The notes under the pieces were generated by a model. The model saw nothing but the letters and a program-made list of their open reading frames with translations, ran no database searches and was not told the origin of the DNA. Positions 57,405 to 64,000 of a stretch of DNA of 64,000 nt are shown here, in pieces. Every line of letters starts with the position of its first letter. Position 1 is the stretch's first letter. A program made the position numbers and the translations under genes. Origin of the DNA: Enterococcus sp. RIT-PI-f (lineage in GTDB: Bacteria > Bacillota > Bacilli > Lactobacillales > Enterococcaceae); assembly GCF_001297065.1 (NCBI RefSeq), contig NZ_LHOX01000015.1:310001-374000 (forward strand). The letters are read 5' to 3'.

Positions 57405-58688
57405 ATGGATAAATTTATAGGATTTATGGAGAAGCATTTCATTCCGATTGCTTCTAAAATTGGGTCTCAACGACATTTGGTTGCAATTCGGGATGGGTTT
57501 ATTGTGACGATGCCATTGATGATTCTAGGATCATTTGGGGTATTGATCAATAATTTGCCAATTCCTGCATATATTGATTTCATGAATGGGATTTTCGGAG
57601 AAGGTACGTGGCAGGCATTTGGGAATAATTTATCAGCTGGTACTTTTTCAATACTAGGACTTTTAATCGCTTTCACGGTGTCGTATAATTTAGCTAAGAG
57701 CTACAATCAAGACGCATTAGGTGCCGGCGCTATCTCAGTAGCAAGTTTCTTCGCTTTGGGTGCAATTGCTACCGATGCCGATGGCTTGCTGACAGCAGCT
57801 GGATTAGGTTCTCAAGGATTATTTTTGGCTTTGATCGTTGCAATTATTTCAACTGAGATTTTCCGTCGTTTGGCAGGCAATCCACGTTTGGTCATCAATA
57901 TGCCTGATGGGGTGCCACCTGCAGTGTCTCGTTCATTTGCGGCTTTGTTCCCTGCAATGATTACAGTGTCGATCTTTGCTTTGTTTACAGCAATTTTCCA
58001 AGCGCTTGGTGTGACGAGCATCGTTCTTTCATTCTATGAGTTGGTGCAACAACCATTTATGGGATTGGCAAATTCATATCCAGCAGCGCTATTGTTAGGT
58101 TTCATTTCTGCATTCTTATGGTTCTTTGGTTTACATGGTGCCAATATCATCGATCCATTTATGCAAACGATCAATGTACCAGCTATCGAAGCCAATGCAA
58201 AAGCATTGCAAGCTGGAACGGATCTGCCTTACATCGTCAACAAACCGTTCTTTGATTCATTTGTCAATATCGGTGGTACAGGTGCAACATTAGGCTTATT
58301 GATTGCGATTTTCTTAGTTGCTCGTCATCATAAAGCGTATATGACTGTGGCAAAATTGTCAGTTGCGCCAGGTATCTTCATGATCAATGAACCTGTAATG
58401 TTTGGGTTGCCAGTTGTGCTGAATCCGATTTTGTTCATTCCATACGTGTTGACACCATTGGTTCTAGTCACAACAGCGTATTTCGCAACGGCCACCGGGC
58501 TTGTTCCTGCGGCTACCGTGATTGCACCATGGACAACACCACCGATTATTGGCGGTATTTTATCTACACAAAGTATTGCTGGTGGGATTCTAGCAGCAGT
58601 CAACTTGATTTTATCCGTTGTGATTTACCTGCCATTTGTTAAAATGGCGCAAATTCAAGAAACACGTCGTTTAAAAAACGCAGAATAA
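57405..58688 (+). CDS. celB: PTS cellobiose/diacetylchitobiose-type EIIC
   Basis: 427 aa membrane transporter of the lactose/cellobiose PTS family. About ten hydrophobic segments; family motifs include the N-terminal MDKFIGFMEKHFIPIASKIG, GDGFIVTMPL-type entry (RDGFIVTMPLMILG), NMPDGVPPAVSRSFAAL and the substrate loop INEPVMFGLPVVLNP with the conserved Glu. The EIIA, EIIB and a 6-phospho-glycosidase are not adjacent, so partners must be encoded elsewhere. GAAAGGAG precedes ATG 57405. A GntR regulator follows after a structured RNA. Confidence 0.93.
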   Translation: MDKFIGFMEKHFIPIASKIGSQRHLVAIRDGFIVTMPLMILGSFGVLINNLPIPAYIDFMNGIFGEGTWQAFGNNLSAGTFSILGLLIAFTVSYNLAKSYNQDALGAGAISVASFFALGAIATDADGLLTAAGLGSQGLFLALIVAIISTEIFRRLAGNPRLVINMPDGVPPAVSRSFAALFPAMITVSIFALFTAIFQALGVTSIVLSFYELVQQPFMGLANSYPAALLLGFISAFLWFFGLHGANIIDPFMQTINVPAIEANAKALQAGTDLPYIVNKPFFDSFVNIGGTGATLGLLIAIFLVARHHKAYMTVAKLSVAPGIFMINEPVMFGLPVVLNPILFIPYVLTPLVLVTTAYFATATGLVPAATVIAPWTTPPIIGGILSTQSIAGGILAAVNLILSVVIYLPFVKMAQIQETRRLKNAE

Positions 58689-58729
58689 ACAAATAGTTCA
58701 TTTCAGCTAAATAAAGAAAAAACAGACTG

Positions 58730-58824
58730 ACCGGCTGCGAGTAAAGTGTGCATCTCCACCTCATTGTGTGACAAATCAAGTTGCAGCAGGTGTTGACACA
58801 CTATCGTCAAGCCGGTTCTTTTTT
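58730..58824 (+). terminator. Long nested-stem RNA / terminator between celB and gntR
   Basis: Three nested stems share one axis: ACCGGCT (58730-58736) with AGCCGGT (58810-58816), AGTGTG (58745-58750) with CACACT (58797-58802), and CACCT (58757-58761) with AGGTG (58788-58792), with a TTGT/ACAA hairpin inside. A T-rich run follows the outer stem. It ends celB transcripts and might act as an attenuator for the gntR gene 46 bp downstream. Confidence 0.6.
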
Positions 58825-58869
58825 AGTCGTTTTGGAAAAAAATTGGAAACCGTTTCGGAGGTGGCAAAG

Positions 58870-59610
58870 ATGCCGAAGTATTTGGAGATTGCAGATGTAC
58901 TGCGTAAAAGAATCAAAGATGGGACTTACCCAAAAGACAGCTTGTTGCCATATCAAACAGAGCTGGTGGAAGAATTTGGTGTCAGTCGCATGACAATCAA
59001 GAATGCGGTCAATATCCTGATCATGGAAGGGCTGCTGCTGACGAAACGAGGATCCGGTACGAAGGTGTTGAACCATTCTTTTGCAGGCAAAGATACATCT
59101 TCAGTAACAGAATACAAAGGGTTAAGTTACCAAATGAAACAAGAAAAACGGCAGTTGACAAGTCAAGTCATTACATTTGAAGTCTGCTTTCCTACGACTA
59201 GGATCCAAGAGATGTTGCAAGTGACGCCTGAACAACCTGTCTATCATGTCATCAGACTGCGGGTTCTTGAGGGAAATCCATACATACTTGAGCACTCGTA
59301 TATGCCTGTCGATTTGGTGCGTGGGTTGACCAAAGATATTTTGGAAGACTCGGTTTATGATTACATCCTGCAAGACTTAGGCCATCGATTTGCCGGCGCT
59401 TATCGGACCTTTCAAGCAGCGAAAAGCGATCAGTACGATCAGGCTTATCTTGATTGCAAAGAAGATGACCCAGTATTGGAGTTGGAGCAGATCATTTATT
59501 TAGAATCTGGCCGACCAATCGATTACTCGTATAGCCGTAATCGCTATGATGTGAAAGGCTATTCGATGTTGGATATGAAACCTGATTTGCTGCAGCATCA
59601 TAAAAAATAG
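58870..59610 (+). CDS. GntR-family regulator, HutC/UTRA subfamily
   Basis: 246 aa from ATG 58870, placed by GGAGGTGG; the frame is open from 58768 but the upstream part is the structured RNA. Winged-helix domain in residues 1-70 (MPKYLEIADVLRKRIKDGTY, VSRMTIKNAVNILI). UTRA domain: VYHVIRLRVLEGNPYILEHS and a C-terminal RPIDYSYSRNRYD. Probably controls celB, sensing a phosphorylated beta-glucoside as related regulators do. A possible operator GAAACCGTTTC is at 58846-58856, directly before its ribosome site. Confidence 0.9.
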   Translation: MPKYLEIADVLRKRIKDGTYPKDSLLPYQTELVEEFGVSRMTIKNAVNILIMEGLLLTKRGSGTKVLNHSFAGKDTSSVTEYKGLSYQMKQEKRQLTSQVITFEVCFPTTRIQEMLQVTPEQPVYHVIRLRVLEGNPYILEHSYMPVDLVRGLTKDILEDSVYDYILQDLGHRFAGAYRTFQAAKSDQYDQAYLDCKEDDPVLELEQIIYLESGRPIDYSYSRNRYDVKGYSMLDMKPDLLQHHKK

Positions 59611-59652
59611 CAGGGAAATTCGGGCAGTTGGTTCCAAAAAGGTAAAGGATAC

Positions 59653-59690
59653 GCGTGATGGAAGTAGTAGCTTTCGTCACGCATTTTTTT
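59653..59690 (+). terminator. Terminator of the gntR gene
   Basis: GCGTGA (59653-59658) pairs with TCACGC (59677-59682), extended by ATGGAAG/CTTTCGT; seven T follow. Confidence 0.75.
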
Positions 59691-59728
59691 ATGTCTAAGA
59701 GTATCAAATGAAGTCGCAAGACGCGTTC

Positions 59729-59774
59729 TTAGTGTAAAGGTACCTTTACACTAATCCTTCTATTATGATACACT
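59729..59774 (+). promoter_or_regulatory. 26-bp perfect palindrome and promoter before the XRE gene
   Basis: TTAGTGTAAAGGT (59729-59741) is followed at once by its exact complement (59742-59754). The right half contains TTTACA (59745-59750), a good -35; an extended -10 TGATACACT ends at 59774 (18-bp spacing). A dimer bound here would shut the promoter, consistent with autoregulation. Confidence 0.65.
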
Positions 59775-59806
59775 AGTTGTAAAGTAAACTTGACAGGAGA
59801 AAAGCA

Positions 59807-60019
59807 ATGCCCGTTATGAATAGAGTAAGGATGATCCGTGAAAAAGCTAAACTATCACAAGGCGAACTGGCTGAAATCCTCGGTGTTTCTAGGCAAACCG
59901 TCAATGCTATCGAAACCAATAAGTATAATCCATCCTTGGAACTCGCTTTACGTATTGCTCATTATTTTCAACTGCCTATCGAGGATATTTTTAGATTGAC
60001 TGGGGGGAATGCTAAATGA
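59807..60019 (+). CDS. Small XRE-family regulator
   Basis: 70 aa; a single Cro/C1-type helix-turn-helix fills it ([40 protein letters not shown]). ATG 59807 follows GGAGAAAAG; ATG 59816 is also possible. It overlaps the next gene by 4 bp (ATGA), a common two-gene pairing of a YyaS-type regulator with a membrane protein. The likely target is the 26-bp palindrome in its own promoter. Confidence 0.9.
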   Translation: MPVMNRVRMIREKAKLSQGELAEILGVSRQTVNAIETNKYNPSLELALRIAHYFQLPIEDIFRLTGGNAK

Positions 60020-60612
60020 AACATTTTCGTTCGGATATCATCCAAAAAATTGTGCTGATGATTTGGACCGTTGGCAATCTAGTGGTATTTGCGTGGTTAG
60101 GTAAGTGGTATATTGGCCTAATCTTTCTGGTTGTCTTTTATCTCATTTTGGCTTTGATGCTTTGGCTGACACGCGGGGCGCGACTTGGAAAAAAGACCTA
60201 TGATGAAAGACAATTGAAATTAAAAAGCAGGAGTTATGAAATAGGCTTGTCTATTGGCGGTCTGTTATTATATTTGGCACCCAATTACTTCAGAGACACC
60301 ACTCAATTTGCATTATTTGTTATTGGTGTGGTTGGGATGATCATCTTTGGGTATCAAATCATCACAGAAAGTCTATTCGCATGGAATGAATCGAAAAAAG
60401 AACGGTATGGTGTTTTGGGTACTGTGACTGTTCTAGGTATTTTGGGTCTGACGTTGTATATTCGGGATACGATAATCGGCACACAATCTTTTTTGGCAAA
60501 TGGTAGGATTGCCATCGATTCTGGGTTTTGGCTGTTTTTGGCTTGTTTTGTCGTGGGGTGTTTGGGGTGGATACGGATGTATGTGGATAGACATATGATG
60601 TTGAAATCTTGA
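60016..60612 (+). CDS. Membrane protein paired with the XRE regulator
   Basis: 198 aa with about five membrane helices in pairs: [18 protein letters not shown] and [18 protein letters not shown], then after the loop [20 protein letters not shown] three more. The cytoplasmic DERQ motif is typical of the small family linked to XRE regulators (DUF3796/DUF6773-like). Function unknown; in such pairs the membrane protein may sense envelope stress or hold the regulator. Confidence 0.75.
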   Translation: MKHFRSDIIQKIVLMIWTVGNLVVFAWLGKWYIGLIFLVVFYLILALMLWLTRGARLGKKTYDERQLKLKSRSYEIGLSIGGLLLYLAPNYFRDTTQFALFVIGVVGMIIFGYQIITESLFAWNESKKERYGVLGTVTVLGILGLTLYIRDTIIGTQSFLANGRIAIDSGFWLFLACFVVGCLGWIRMYVDRHMMLKS

Positions 60613-60705
60613 TTACGATAGTCAAGTTGAGGTAACATGTATGCAAATGAATAGAGCGACCATTTTGCGCATGGATCAAAAAGAACAAATGAAGATAGTG
60701 ATTGC

Positions 60706-60746
60706 AAAACAAGAGGTGGAAGTTTTACTTTCACCTCTTGTTTTAT
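60706..60746 (+). terminator. Terminator after the XRE/membrane pair
   Basis: AAAACAAGAGGTG (from 60706) pairs with CACCTCTTGTTTT (to 60744), with extra A/T pairs in the loop region. Confidence 0.85.
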
Positions 60747-60784
60747 CACTTGATAAAAAATATAAATAAATAACCATTTTCTTC

Positions 60785-60813
60785 TTGTCACTACTGAAAG
60801 TAAAGGCTATCAT
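60785..60813 (+). promoter_or_regulatory. Promoter of the two-gene envelope unit
   Basis: -35 TTGTCA (60785-60790) and -10 TATCAT (60808-60813) at exactly 17 bp. Confidence 0.65.
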
Positions 60814-60849
60814 AATAGTGTTAGTAAATAAATATAGGGTGGTAAAAAA

Positions 60850-61365
60850 ATGAAAGAGTATCAAGATATTATGAATGGCTATCAGAAATACAAAGACTAT
60901 CAGAGGAAAGTTCTCGCAGTATCGATGGGGTTGATTGTTTTAGCAAGCATCATTGTTTATTTGGATCTTGTTAGAATCAGTCCTTTCTTGATCTACTTGG
61001 CAGGAATGGGTATCGCTCTTGTTTATGCTACTAAAACACGGGTTGAAACGGCAACCTATCCACAACTGAAAAAATACTTGCGAAAGGCAAATCCGACCTT
61101 ATCAAAACAAGAAGCACTCGTCTTTTTTATTGATCAGCAACTGAATAAACTGCCAATGGATGAGGCAAATGACTTATTTGCTTGGCTGGCCGATGATAAA
61201 AAATGGCAAGATAAAGAAATACGTAAAGATTTTCATGGGAAAATAGATGAACTCAGAGCCTATTATCTGTTTTTGAATGAAATGACTGGTGATGAAGAGA
61301 ATGGGGAAATCTCTTTTGATACCTATCGGGCGTTGGATACGAATCGTCATAAAGAGTTGGTTTAA
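60850..61365 (+). CDS. Uncharacterised membrane protein
   Basis: 171 aa. Two adjacent membrane helices (VLAVSMGLIVLASIIVYLDL and FLIYLAGMGIALVYA) near the N-terminus are followed by a cytoplasmic, charged helical domain of about 110 residues (YLRKANPTLSKQEALVFFID). I do not recognise a family. ATG 60850 follows GGGTGG. It lies 13 bp before the exported coiled-coil gene and shares its promoter, so the two products may work together at the envelope. Confidence 0.7.
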   Translation: MKEYQDIMNGYQKYKDYQRKVLAVSMGLIVLASIIVYLDLVRISPFLIYLAGMGIALVYATKTRVETATYPQLKKYLRKANPTLSKQEALVFFIDQQLNKLPMDEANDLFAWLADDKKWQDKEIRKDFHGKIDELRAYYLFLNEMTGDEENGEISFDTYRALDTNRHKELV

Positions 61366-61378
61366 TAGGAGAATGAGG

Positions 61379-62662
61379 ATGAAATTAAGAAAAGAGTTAT
61401 TAGGGATTGTATTGGCATTTTCAATGACAGGGATCATTGCGACTTCTGCAAATGCCAATGCCTATCAAGAAGTATATAACCAACAAGAAAAACAAGAACA
61501 AAAAATAAAAACATTACTCGAATCTGAATTTATTTCAGCAGATGAGCAAAGTATTTTAAAAAATGAACTTTCAACTTTTGAGCAAGCAAAAAATAGTCAA
61601 AACAGACAAGGCTTATTGTCGCTAATTGCGCAAAGTGAAGAACAAGTTTCACAGGTTTCGCAAAGTGTCGCTTCTATGGAAGCCAATGCGATTCAAACCG
61701 AACTAGGACAAGTAGAAATACAAATCGACGCTTTAGCTGAAAAAAGCGATGAAGCATTTATAAGTAAAGAAGACCAAGACCAAATCAAGGACCTAGTAGA
61801 GAAGTATCAGACAGTTAGTGACACAAAAGAAATCACACCAGTCCGTGCACTAGCTGATGAAGCAAAGACACTGACGGAAGCAGTCACAGATAATCAAAAA
61901 GAACTGATTTCTCTAGTTGATACACTCAAGGCAGATAACGAATCAAGTGATACACTGTTAAAGAAACCGTATCTGTCAGATAGTGAAAAAAAAGAGTTGA
62001 ACCAAAATAAAGCAGACAATCAACAATTCTTTGAAGATGCGGATGTAAAGCAAGCTGTAGTTGATAGACAAGAAGCGTCATCTAAGCTGATCGAAACGGT
62101 CAGTCAGAAGCAAGCAGCTACTGCTAAAGATTTCAAATCATATGAAGACAAAGCGAAATCTCTGATCAACGAAACCAAATCGCTCCTGAGCAATGGCGAT
62201 CTTTCCGACGACGAGAAAACAGAACTGACCTCTGCGAAAACCCAATTAGAAGACAGTTTAGTGTTGAAAGACTACACACCTGGAAATTTAAAAACAGGCT
62301 TCACAGATTTGGACGATCAGTATACCAACGCGAAAACAAGCAGTGACAAACGAATCGCTGACAAGAAAAAAGCAGCGGCACAGGCTGAACGTGAAAAACA
62401 AGAAAAAGAGCAAGCCGCCCAAGCCAAAGCAGCGGAAGAAGCAAGTCAAGCCAGCAGTAACCAAACAAGTTCGAATCAATCCACACCTTCACCTTCATTG
62501 GTAGGAGAATGGTATCAAGCGCCTGACGGATATAAATTTTTGAAGGTTGAAAGTGGTAAGACATATGGACAAGTTAAGATTCCTAGTAACTTTACATTGA
62601 TTACTGCAACAGAAGCACAAAGTTATACGCCAGGCCACGGAAACGGGTATGCCAAACAATAG
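61379..62662 (+). CDS. Secreted coiled-coil protein
   Basis: 427 aa from ATG 61379 (AGGAGAATGAGG upstream; the frame opens at 61289 inside the previous gene). The signal peptide core is LLGIVLAFSMTGIIATSANA with probable cleavage near residue 28. Residues 30-350 are predicted helical with repeated Gln/Glu/Lys heptads. An Ala/Lys/Gln-rich stretch (AEREKQEKEQAAQAKAAEEA) and a Ser/Thr/Asn linker lead to a ~45-residue C-terminal module (PSLVGEWYQAPDGYKFLKVE) that I do not recognise. No LPXTG or lipobox; it may stay wall-associated through the linker region. Confidence 0.75.
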   Translation: MKLRKELLGIVLAFSMTGIIATSANANAYQEVYNQQEKQEQKIKTLLESEFISADEQSILKNELSTFEQAKNSQNRQGLLSLIAQSEEQVSQVSQSVASMEANAIQTELGQVEIQIDALAEKSDEAFISKEDQDQIKDLVEKYQTVSDTKEITPVRALADEAKTLTEAVTDNQKELISLVDTLKADNESSDTLLKKPYLSDSEKKELNQNKADNQQFFEDADVKQAVVDRQEASSKLIETVSQKQAATAKDFKSYEDKAKSLINETKSLLSNGDLSDDEKTELTSAKTQLEDSLVLKDYTPGNLKTGFTDLDDQYTNAKTSSDKRIADKKKAAAQAEREKQEKEQAAQAKAAEEASQASSNQTSSNQSTPSPSLVGEWYQAPDGYKFLKVESGKTYGQVKIPSNFTLITATEAQSYTPGHGNGYAKQ

Positions 62663-62679
62663 CGTATGAAAAATGCAAG

Positions 62680-62714
62680 CAGACCACATTACTACGATGG
62701 GGTCTGTTTTTTTT
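62680..62714 (+). terminator. Terminator of the envelope unit
   Basis: CAGACC (62680-62685) and GGTCTG (62701-62706) followed by eight T. Confidence 0.8.
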
Positions 62715-62731
62715 GTCGATTAGATGACATA

Positions 62732-63112
62732 TCAGCCAAACTTCTTATAAAGCGCCTCAGTCAAAGTCTCAGAAAAATTGATTTGCTCTTTCTCAGCTTT
62801 TTTTGCCAACCATTCTGGAATCGTTACGTTCTTGCGAATCGTTTTGTTTCCGCGAATGTAAGGCATAGAATTTGCTTGGACCAAGGTGACAAAATCGTTG
62901 GTATCCGCCAAAATGATGGCGCGGATATCGGGGGCATCGGGTAAGGTCAGATCTTCATCTATATAATAAGCAATGATGCTAGACAAGAAATCTTTGGCTT
63001 CTTCCATTGCTTCCTCTAATGAATCGCCTTGTGTACCGCCATTGAATGCTGGAAATGTTACAGAATAGCCGTCTTCTTCGGTGTGGAAAATAGCTGGATA
63101 GGTTTTTAACAA
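62732..63112 (-). CDS. hicB: HicB-family antitoxin without intact HicA
   Basis: 126 aa starting at TTG 63110-63112 behind AAAGGAG. The N-terminal partial RNase-H-like fold is YPAIFHTEEDGYSVTFPAFN, with GGTQGDSLEEAMEEAKDFLS, and the C-terminal ribbon/helix DNA-binding part is KTIRKNVTIPEWLAKKAEKE. HicB normally follows hicA, whose mRNase it neutralises. Here the 5' neighbour is only a 14-codon remnant, so this is an orphan antitoxin, perhaps kept as a regulator or to block related toxins. Confidence 0.85.
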   Translation of the reverse strand: MLKTYPAIFHTEEDGYSVTFPAFNGGTQGDSLEEAMEEAKDFLSSIIAYYIDEDLTLPDAPDIRAIILADTNDFVTLVQANSMPYIRGNKTIRKNVTIPEWLAKKAEKEQINFSETLTEALYKKFG

Positions 63113-63144
63113 TTGTATCGACTCCTTTGATTTTTGATAAAGAG

Positions 63145-63189
63145 TTAGCGCAGTCCAAGTTGCTTCAGCAGCTTAAGGGTAACTCCTTT
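63145..63189 (-). pseudogene. Fossil of the hicA C-terminus
   Basis: On the minus strand, just before hicB, the frame KGVTLKLLKQLGLR and stop resembles the HicA ending (family: kGTL..ILKqaGl). Two TAA codons in frame lie immediately upstream, and then a promoter-like TATAAT, so nearly all of the toxin gene has been deleted. Confidence 0.45.
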
Positions 63190-63199
63190 GTATTTTTAT

Positions 63200-63240
63200 T
63201 ATACGCATAATGCGCATTGGAATCAATTGTCAAAAATTCG
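63200..63240 (-). promoter_or_regulatory. hic promoter/operator region
   Basis: On the minus strand TATAAT (63199-63204) follows ATGCGCATTATGCGTAT, which contains the palindrome ATGCGCAT and a partial repeat, and TTGACA lies further upstream (63226-63231, spacing longer than normal). Probable autoregulated promoter left from the intact hicAB pair. Confidence 0.4.
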
Positions 63241-63308
63241 AGTCAGTAAAACTGCAGTTAAAATAAACCACGCTTTCAGAAATATCTCAAAAGATCAGGA
63301 TTGAACCA

Positions 63309-63317
63309 TGATATAAT
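63309..63317 (+). promoter_or_regulatory. Extended -10 promoter of the HsdR-like gene
   Basis: TGATATAAT is a TGn-extended -10, 93 bp before the GTG start. A weak TTAAACT / AGTTTAA inverted repeat lies in the leader (63331-63337 with 63357-63363). Confidence 0.5.
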
Positions 63318-63409
63318 CATATTGACTATATTAAACTTACGCAGTAAATCAGCATGAGTTTAAAAAAAAGCAACTTTAAAAATTAGATAATGTGAAAGGA
63401 AAGATGTAG

Positions 63410-64000
63410 GTGGCAGAAGCAAAGTTTGAAGCAGCATTGATTAAAAAACTTGAAGCTGAAGGGTGGACTTATCGAGAAGATTTGTCTAATGTCAGCATCA
63501 AAAAAATTGAACAGCACTGGCGAGAAGTCTTAAATGAAACAAATGCGCATAAGTTGGATGGTATACCATTATCTGATATTGAATTTGGCTTAATCTTGCA
63601 AGAATTACAACGCATTCGGACACCTTATGATGCGCAGTTGCTATTGGTTGGCGCGGGTGGTGTCGGATCAATTCCGCTAACAAGAGATGATGGATCAAAT
63701 ATTGAAATTGAAATTTTTTATGAAGATGATGTCGCAGGGGGACGTTCACGATATGAGGTAGTTAGTCAAATCAATTTTACCGAATTGCCTCAAGGGTTAA
63801 CTACTAAACGCATCATTGATCTTGCATTATTAATTAATGGTATACCTGTTGCACATATCGAAGAAAAAGATGAGCATTTGCAGAATCAGTGGAGTGCCTT
63901 TGAACAATTAAAAGGATACCACGGTGATGGTTTATACCAAGGGTTATTCGCATTTGTTCAAGTTCAGTTTATTTTGAGTCAACATTCCGCGCATTACTTT
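63410..64000 (+). CDS. hsdR: Type I restriction enzyme R subunit (HsdR), N-terminal part
   Basis: 197 codons are visible from GTG 63410 (AAAGGAAAG upstream) to the window edge. The HSDR_N nuclease domain is recognisable: FEAALIKKLEAEGWTYREDL at the start, then YEVVSQINFTE and IIDLALLINGIPVAHIEEKD, where the Asp and the E-E-K supply the PD-(D/E)xK site. AFEQLKGYHGDGLYQGLFAF and VQVQFILSQHSAHYF continue the family pattern. The helicase motor and the HsdM/HsdS genes would lie beyond the window. The presence of a full R-M system is therefore inferred. Confidence 0.82.
   Translation, partial: MAEAKFEAALIKKLEAEGWTYREDLSNVSIKKIEQHWREVLNETNAHKLDGIPLSDIEFGLILQELQRIRTPYDAQLLLVGAGGVGSIPLTRDDGSNIEIEIFYEDDVAGGRSRYEVVSQINFTELPQGLTTKRIIDLALLINGIPVAHIEEKDEHLQNQWSAFEQLKGYHGDGLYQGLFAFVQVQFILSQHSAHYF

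Noticed and set aside
58730-58824. T-box or tRNA-like element before gntR
   Set aside because: No T-box core sequence (GGTGG-type), no specifier loop context, and no tRNA features; only nested stems with a T-rich run are visible.
58846-58860. cre box before the gntR start
   Set aside because: GGAAACCGTTTCGG lacks the central alignment to the cre consensus; it may be an operator for the GntR protein but not clearly for CcpA.
60354-60791. Minus-strand frames of 116-145 aa over the XRE-linked membrane protein
   Set aside because: They are antisense to a well-supported gene, cross its terminator and have no ribosome site.
62666-62944. 92-aa plus-strand frame over the 3' part of hicB
   Set aside because: It runs through a terminator and is antisense to a recognisable HicB.

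Overview
The window reads as a chromosomal segment of a low-GC Gram-positive bacterium, most likely Enterococcus and possibly the casseliflavus/gallinarum group. This is inferred from the sufCDSUB and queA/tgt/yajC order, AdhE behind a Rex-type operator, CcpA cre boxes, lipoprotein-anchored sugar ABC importers and strong AGGAGG ribosome binding sites. No rRNA or tRNA gene, CRISPR array or intact insertion sequence was seen.

Layout. (1) 1-14014: a glycan-degradation locus with a GH29 fucosidase (cut by the left edge), two ABC permeases, a large lipoprotein binding protein, and GH38, GH3, GH1, GH35 and a second GH29. A perfect cre box lies before the transporter. (2) 14090-18074: queA, a DUF975 membrane protein on the minus strand, tgt and yajC. 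(3) 18089-21224: a GntR/UTRA regulator with a palindromic operator, an M20 dipeptidase and a glycoasparaginase. The last enzyme class cuts GlcNAc-Asn, so it may finish what the first locus starts. (4) 21324-25671: a type II toxin-antitoxin pair, adhE and a coiled-coil protein. (5) 25884-36985: a uronic-acid polysaccharide locus with a LacI regulator, a heparinase II/III-like lyase, GH88, DUF2264, an ABC importer and a YesL-like protein. Neither ABC importer has its own ATPase, so a shared MsmK-type ATPase elsewhere is implied. (6) 37173-43224: a GNAT acetyltransferase and the sufCDSUB iron-sulfur operon.

(7) 43155-54219 is the unusual part. A 70-bp copy of the sufB 3' end plus its terminator recurs at 54150-54219 (61/70 identical), so two direct repeats bracket about 11 kb of visibly AT-richer DNA. 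Inside are a DUF4767 gene remnant, a thioester-domain adhesin that has lost its anchor, a two-gene AAA ATPase / S8 protease pair resembling the IetAS defence system, and a 1675-residue protein joining a sacsin/Hsp90-like ATPase domain, a Schlafen-type AlbA_2 domain and a C-terminal caspase-like protease. I read this as an integrated defence island whose integrase is gone. The caspase fusion is the best candidate for an undescribed immune protein.

(8) 54465-64000: a cation/proton antiporter behind what looks like a fluoride riboswitch, a DUF4143 ATPase, a cellobiose-type PTS IIC with a structured 3' RNA, a GntR regulator, an XRE regulator/membrane protein pair behind a 26-bp palindrome, two envelope proteins, an orphan HicB with a fossil of HicA, and the start of a type I restriction HsdR gene cut by the right edge.
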